From JBFLVQ01 sp040758525 (GTDB taxonomy: Bacteria > Acidobacteriota > Blastocatellia > Chloracidobacteriales > JADJPF01), in assembly GCA_040758525.1 (NCBI GenBank), contig JBFLVQ010000046.1, positions 1 through 27,060 of the forward strand: DNA of 27,060 nucleotides, in the 5' to 3' direction. Made by a program: the position numbers and the translations under genes. Positions 24,301 through 27,060 of this stretch are shown in pieces (the first letter of the stretch is position 1; every line of letters begins with the position of its first letter). The notes below the pieces were generated by a model. It was given only the letters and a program-made list of their open reading frames with translations, was not told where the DNA came from and made no database searches.

Positions 24301-26738
24301 CATTTGTTGAAGTCGCACTGGAAGAGAGCCATGCTGGCGCAATAATGAAACTAGAGTTCTATTCCTATGAGAAACAAATGAGAGTAAGACGTCGAGCAGA
24401 GTTTAACCTTGGTGATGTAGCAAAAGCAGAAATGGCGCCTGTAATGGCACAAGCAGCACCAAAACCATCACTAGATGCACCTAGAAACAAACGCGCAGAT
24501 AAAGAAGGCCGCGATCTATCTGTACAAGAAGAGGAGAAATCGACAACTGGCGCATCTGGACAAGATGATCAAGGTAGTGAAGGCACGCGTGTACGATCAT
24601 ATTTTCCTGAAACACTCTATGTAAACCCCAAGATCGTCACTGACCAACAGGGCCGTGCGTTATTGCGTATCCCACTGGCTGATTCGATCACTACTTGGCG
24701 GCTCTCTATGTTCGCCTCTACTAAAGCCGGTGCGCTCGGCTCTGCTACCGCTGGTATTCGTGTCTTTCAAGATTTCTTTATCGACCTAGATCTACCTGTC
24801 TCACTTACTCAAGATGATACTGCTACTATTCCTGTTGCTATCTACAACTATCTTTCTGATGCTCAAGAGGTCGAACTCTCCTTACAATCCGATGAATGGT
24901 TCTCGCTTGTTGATGATCAGCCGATCAAACGTATCAACATTGCTGCTGGTGAAGTTAGCGCAATCTCTTACCGCATTCGTGCGGCTCGAATTGGTACTCA
25001 TAAGCTCACGGTCTCAGCACGCCTGACATCTCGTAACTCTGCCGCTAATGGTGATGCAATTGCCCGTCAAATTGAAGTTCTACCCAATGGTGAACAACAA
25101 AACATTACTGTTAATGATCGGCTGGAGAGTAGTGCCAGCAAGGAACTGACCATTCCTGCTGATGCTATCACCGACGCTAGCAAAATTCTGGTCAAGTTCT
25201 ATCCTGGTCCACTCTCACAAGTAGTTGAGGGGCTCGATTCGATTCTACGTATGCCGAATGGATGCTTTGAACAGTCCTCTTCTGCCACTTATCCCAATAT
25301 ATTAGTGCTAGACTATATGAAGACCACTAAGCGTATTACTCCAGAGATCCAGGCTAAAGCGGAAGGCTTCATTTCACTCGGCTATCAACGTCTAGTGACA
25401 TTTGAAGTGCCTGGTGGTGGTTTCTCCTGGTTTGGACAAGCGCCTGCCAATAAGATCCTTACTGCTTATGGACTGATGGAATTCTTTGATATGTCCAAAG
25501 TCCATGAAGTAGATCCACGCCTCATTCAACGTACACAGACCTGGTTGGCACAGCAACAACAAGCGGATGGTAGTTGGCAACCTGATACTCAATTCATTGA
25601 TGAAGGCACAACCAACAACTTCCATAATGATCGTGTAAGAATCGCCGCTTACCTAGGTTGGGCGCTTGCTTATAGTGGCTATCGTGGCGAAGCTATCGAG
25701 CGCGCTAAGCAGTTTATCCAACAACAGGTCAATGGACAGGAAGATGCTTACACTCTTGCCATTCTCGCCAATTTTGCCGCTGATTATCAGCAAGATCCAG
25801 CCTGGACTGAACGTGTGATGGGTACACTGATAAACAAAGCTACAGAACGCGACAAGACCGCCTTCTGGTCAATATCAAACCAGACACCTACACATGCCTA
25901 TGGTGATATGGCTGAGATCGAGACAACAGCGCTAGCAGCACAAGCACTTATTAAATGGGGACGTGCCTCTACAATGGCAAGCAAGGCATTACAATATCTA
26001 ACTGAGAAGAAAGACGCTTATGGTAACTGGCAGTCTACTCAAGCTACTATTCTAGCGTTAAAAGCCTTCTTACTATCACAACAGAAAGGATCGGCTGGCG
26101 ACACCGAAGGAACGATCAGTGTGATTATCAATGGACAGCAAGTACGAGAACTTAACATCACACGTGATAACAATGATCTGTTACATCAACTAGATCTCAA
26201 GCAGTATACACAGGTAGGACGTAATCAGGTGGAGTTGCGTATGCGTGGCAAAGGGAGTCTGCTCTATCAGATCGTCGCACGCTACTACCGACCTTGGGGA
26301 CAAACTGTGCAACAGCAGCGTGTTGAACCACTCGGTATTGAACTGAAGTATGATCGCACTAGGCTGGCGCAAGACGATATTGCTACTGCCACGGTAACAA
26401 TTCGCAATAATCTTACTAAGAGCGCCAAGATGATAATGGTGGACTTAGGGATACCGCCAGGTTTTGAGGTACAGTCAGAAGACTTTCAGCAATTGATTGG
26501 GCGGGGAGAAGGAAAGGCAGGCCATTTAACCAAATTTTCTGTGACAGCTAAACAGGTGATACTCTATTTTGATGGCTTGCAAGCGCGACAAGTGTTGACG
26601 CTCAAATACCGTCTACGAGCGAAATATCCGATCAAAGCAAAGACTTTTGCTTCGAGAGTATACGAATACTACAATCCAGCCGTTGGCGCGACCGCTCAGC
26701 CTATTGATATTGCTGTGGTTGAAAAGGGTAAAAAGTAA
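21369..26738 (+). CDS. Thioester alpha-2-macroglobulin family protein with inserted pilin-like and carboxypeptidase-regulatory modules
   Basis: This 1789-residue protein has an N-terminal signal or anchor (about 4-22) with no lipobox Cys. An MG2-type domain is marked by DKPIYQPG near 244 and another macroglobulin domain by YRPGEE near 661. The segment at about 775-870 contains LNQYY and DPWG (832-835), recalling the C-terminal part of GspG-like pseudopilins. A carboxypeptidase-regulatory-like beta domain follows at about 903-985. Residues about 1017-1075 form a charged, low-complexity stretch directly before RSYFPETL (1076 on), the position of the bait region. GCFEQ gives the thioester pair C1299/Q1302. 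A helical thioester domain and a receptor-binding-like C-terminal domain follow (SRVYEYYNP). Such proteins trap proteases. GGGAGG at 21358-21363 fixes the ATG; an upstream TTG at 21339 is rejected. Confidence 0.92.
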   Translation: MLHKFLRLFILLSLIATIVTIYSLTTHRATDAAVEFTDLTAIQIDNQLHVTIPYESAVPAQSSTLAVEIIDAEDRVVARQLLSDNARSAHAWRAKLIMPAEVKREDLVWYRLRYRFISQNSNNSANATIHPIGELLRYPVLRVLGQQDFAAGAPNSLRIIAVDGRSGDPITGNLQIDLQIPGRNSQSLRTQLDERGTVEPRLQAPNDFAGQAELKLKLSTPLGTQQLVQPVNIVRRENILLTTDKPIYQPGHLIYIRSLALDRFSRRAVANQPLTFEIEDAKGNKVFKSRTTTDEFGVASTQFQLAEEVNMGTFKLRAILGEAGSSQANVQEKSFTVDRYVLPKFKIDIKLKGGEDERQQKKYYSPGETVSGQISAKYLFGKPISKGHVNIKLMTFDVETVEIGKAEAFTDDTGQYNFALKLPTAFAGRSFEQGAAPIALQVEVTDSANHSETRAENLLVASNPILITAIPESGEVVSRLSNKVYLLTAYPDGTPARTRISGNIQPALLTTDKDGIVTIELDGTATSSLQLRAEDEQGRIGIANVALKKRAAGDESLILRTDRALYRVGESMEITAISTKTKGAIYIDVIKDRQTILTKALDLEKGRAKMALDLSPDLFGTIEVRAYVFGRNADPISDRRIVFIDPADDLQVEAAVTHESYRPGEEAQVNLSVKDKFGQPKQAVLDVQVVDEAVFALSEKQPGFEKVFFYLEQELLKPRYEIHSVGAADILPVVQEDQEAQQHRQRAAQVLLAAASEVNAYTLRGNYGQDSLKTKENEYYQKYTQLSSTKLERAVKGLNQYYTNSRAEFSDLNRDLIKAVEAGYVTHSDSVDPWGHQIKFEGQVNGDQAYYTAIIDIPGDANQKIYHQISGTKTRLPATQQTQKPFNGKVIINNGVGANTNYARIAGHVSKTNNQPLANAIVKVRSKSSKKGFTVRTNQQGVFQFDALAAGSYEITIEASGYYTTTHRWIELTPRDQAFVEVALEESHAGAIMKLEFYSYEKQMRVRRRAEFNLGDVAKAEMAPVMAQAAPKPSLDAPRNKRADKEGRDLSVQEEEKSTTGASGQDDQGSEGTRVRSYFPETLYVNPKIVTDQQGRALLRIPLADSITTWRLSMFASTKAGALGSATAGIRVFQDFFIDLDLPVSLTQDDTATIPVAIYNYLSDAQEVELSLQSDEWFSLVDDQPIKRINIAAGEVSAISYRIRAARIGTHKLTVSARLTSRNSAANGDAIARQIEVLPNGEQQNITVNDRLESSASKELTIPADAITDASKILVKFYPGPLSQVVEGLDSILRMPNGCFEQSSSATYPNILVLDYMKTTKRITPEIQAKAEGFISLGYQRLVTFEVPGGGFSWFGQAPANKILTAYGLMEFFDMSKVHEVDPRLIQRTQTWLAQQQQADGSWQPDTQFIDEGTTNNFHNDRVRIAAYLGWALAYSGYRGEAIERAKQFIQQQVNGQEDAYTLAILANFAADYQQDPAWTERVMGTLINKATERDKTAFWSISNQTPTHAYGDMAEIETTALAAQALIKWGRASTMASKALQYLTEKKDAYGNWQSTQATILALKAFLLSQQKGSAGDTEGTISVIINGQQVRELNITRDNNDLLHQLDLKQYTQVGRNQVELRMRGKGSLLYQIVARYYRPWGQTVQQQRVEPLGIELKYDRTRLAQDDIATATVTIRNNLTKSAKMIMVDLGIPPGFEVQSEDFQQLIGRGEGKAGHLTKFSVTAKQVILYFDGLQARQVLTLKYRLRAKYPIKAKTFASRVYEYYNPAVGATAQPIDIAVVEKGKK

Positions 26739-26764
26739 AACCTTTTTGACTCTATTAAGAAAAG

Positions 26765-26801
26765 TGGCGCAGTAGTGATATTTTTCCTACTGCGCCATTT
26801 T
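26765..26801 (+). terminator. Rho-independent terminator after the alpha-2-macroglobulin gene
   Basis: TGGCGCAGTAG (26765-26775) and CTACTGCGCCA (26787-26797) form a perfect 11-bp stem with an 11-base loop, followed by TTTTCTCTT. It sits 26 bases after the stop codon. Confidence 0.92.
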
Positions 26802-26887
26802 CTCTTGAGCCAAACTAGCTTGCTCAATAACTTATCTACGTTATCATGTAGAGTTCTGAAAATGTTCCGCTTTAACGAAAGGTTAAT

Positions 26888-27060
26888 ATGAACTATCTTG
26901 TCGTAAGTTGTAGTTATAATGAAAATAGTCGCAGCCGAATATTGGCTCAAACAGCATTTCAATTATTAAAAAATTCGAATGTTAATGTGGCTCTGTTAGA
27001 ACTTAATAAACAACAGCTACCAATTTGTGATGGTGACACCTGTTATACTCTCCCTAATGT
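26888..27060 (+). CDS. NAD(P)H-dependent FMN reductase-like flavoprotein, 3' partial
   Basis: Only the first 57 codons are in the window. The translation begins MNYLVVSCSYNENSRSRILA and continues to LELNKQQLPICDGD and TCYTLPNV. This is the first beta strand, the FMN phosphate-binding loop (SxNxxSRS) and the second strand of the flavodoxin-like FMN_red family (SsuE/azoreductase-like), which reduce FMN, quinones or azo compounds with NAD(P)H. AAAGGT lies 5 bases before the ATG. It follows the terminator of the alpha-2-macroglobulin gene, so it is a new transcription unit. The specific function cannot be settled from this fragment. Confidence 0.78.
   Translation, partial: MNYLVVSCSYNENSRSRILAQTAFQLLKNSNVNVALLELNKQQLPICDGDTCYTLPN

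Overview
The window looks like chromosomal DNA of a Gram-negative-type bacterium: the ABC exporter has a periplasmic adaptor, and several products are secreted or envelope-bound. The mix of an M56 (BlaR1-type) peptidase with a non-beta-lactamase sensor domain, a large thioester alpha-2-macroglobulin, a type 2 (archaeal/Rickettsia-like) valyl-tRNA synthetase and DUF2760 makes me guess Acidobacteriota, perhaps Blastocatellia. This is an inference from gene content, not a proven placement. The DNA is moderately AT-leaning, most genes have clear Shine-Dalgarno sites, and I see no phage, IS element, integrase or CRISPR array.

Layout. (1) 1-2670: a 5'-truncated membrane M56 metallopeptidase fused to a polysaccharide-deacetylase-like domain that has lost its catalytic residues, followed by a secreted paralogue that keeps them, closed by a strong terminator. 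(2) 2686-6608, minus strand: a tight four-gene operon (TetR regulator, HlyD/YbhG-type adaptor, ABC ATPase, ABC-2 permease) whose promoter lies inside a palindromic operator. (3) 6727-9875: a stand-alone acyl reductase-like SDR (minus), then a small membrane protein and a proline-iminopeptidase-like hydrolase (plus), and a small membrane protein (minus) whose 3' end overlaps the hydrolase. (4) 10017-16558: a cytochrome P450, convergent valS, a divergent B12-binding radical SAM enzyme, then a small Cys-rich ORF and a DUF2760 protein on the minus strand. (5) 16709-16869: tRNA-Glu(CTC) with its own promoter and terminator. (6) 16985-21017: a secreted HEAT-repeat/cyclophilin fusion, hinT and murA. 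(7) 21111-26801: a 1789-residue thioester alpha-2-macroglobulin-like protein with unusual inserted modules. (8) 26888-end: the start of a flavodoxin-like NAD(P)H oxidoreductase.

Envelope themes recur: cell-wall polysaccharide sensing and deacetylation, export, peptidoglycan precursor synthesis (murA), periplasmic folding and protease trapping. They do not form one obvious operon. The most interesting signals are the dead/active deacetylase pair tied to an M56 sensor, the operator-embedded promoter, the modified alpha-2-macroglobulin, and degenerate heptamer (GTCAC-type) repeats in both spacers flanking murA, one folded into a long inverted repeat.
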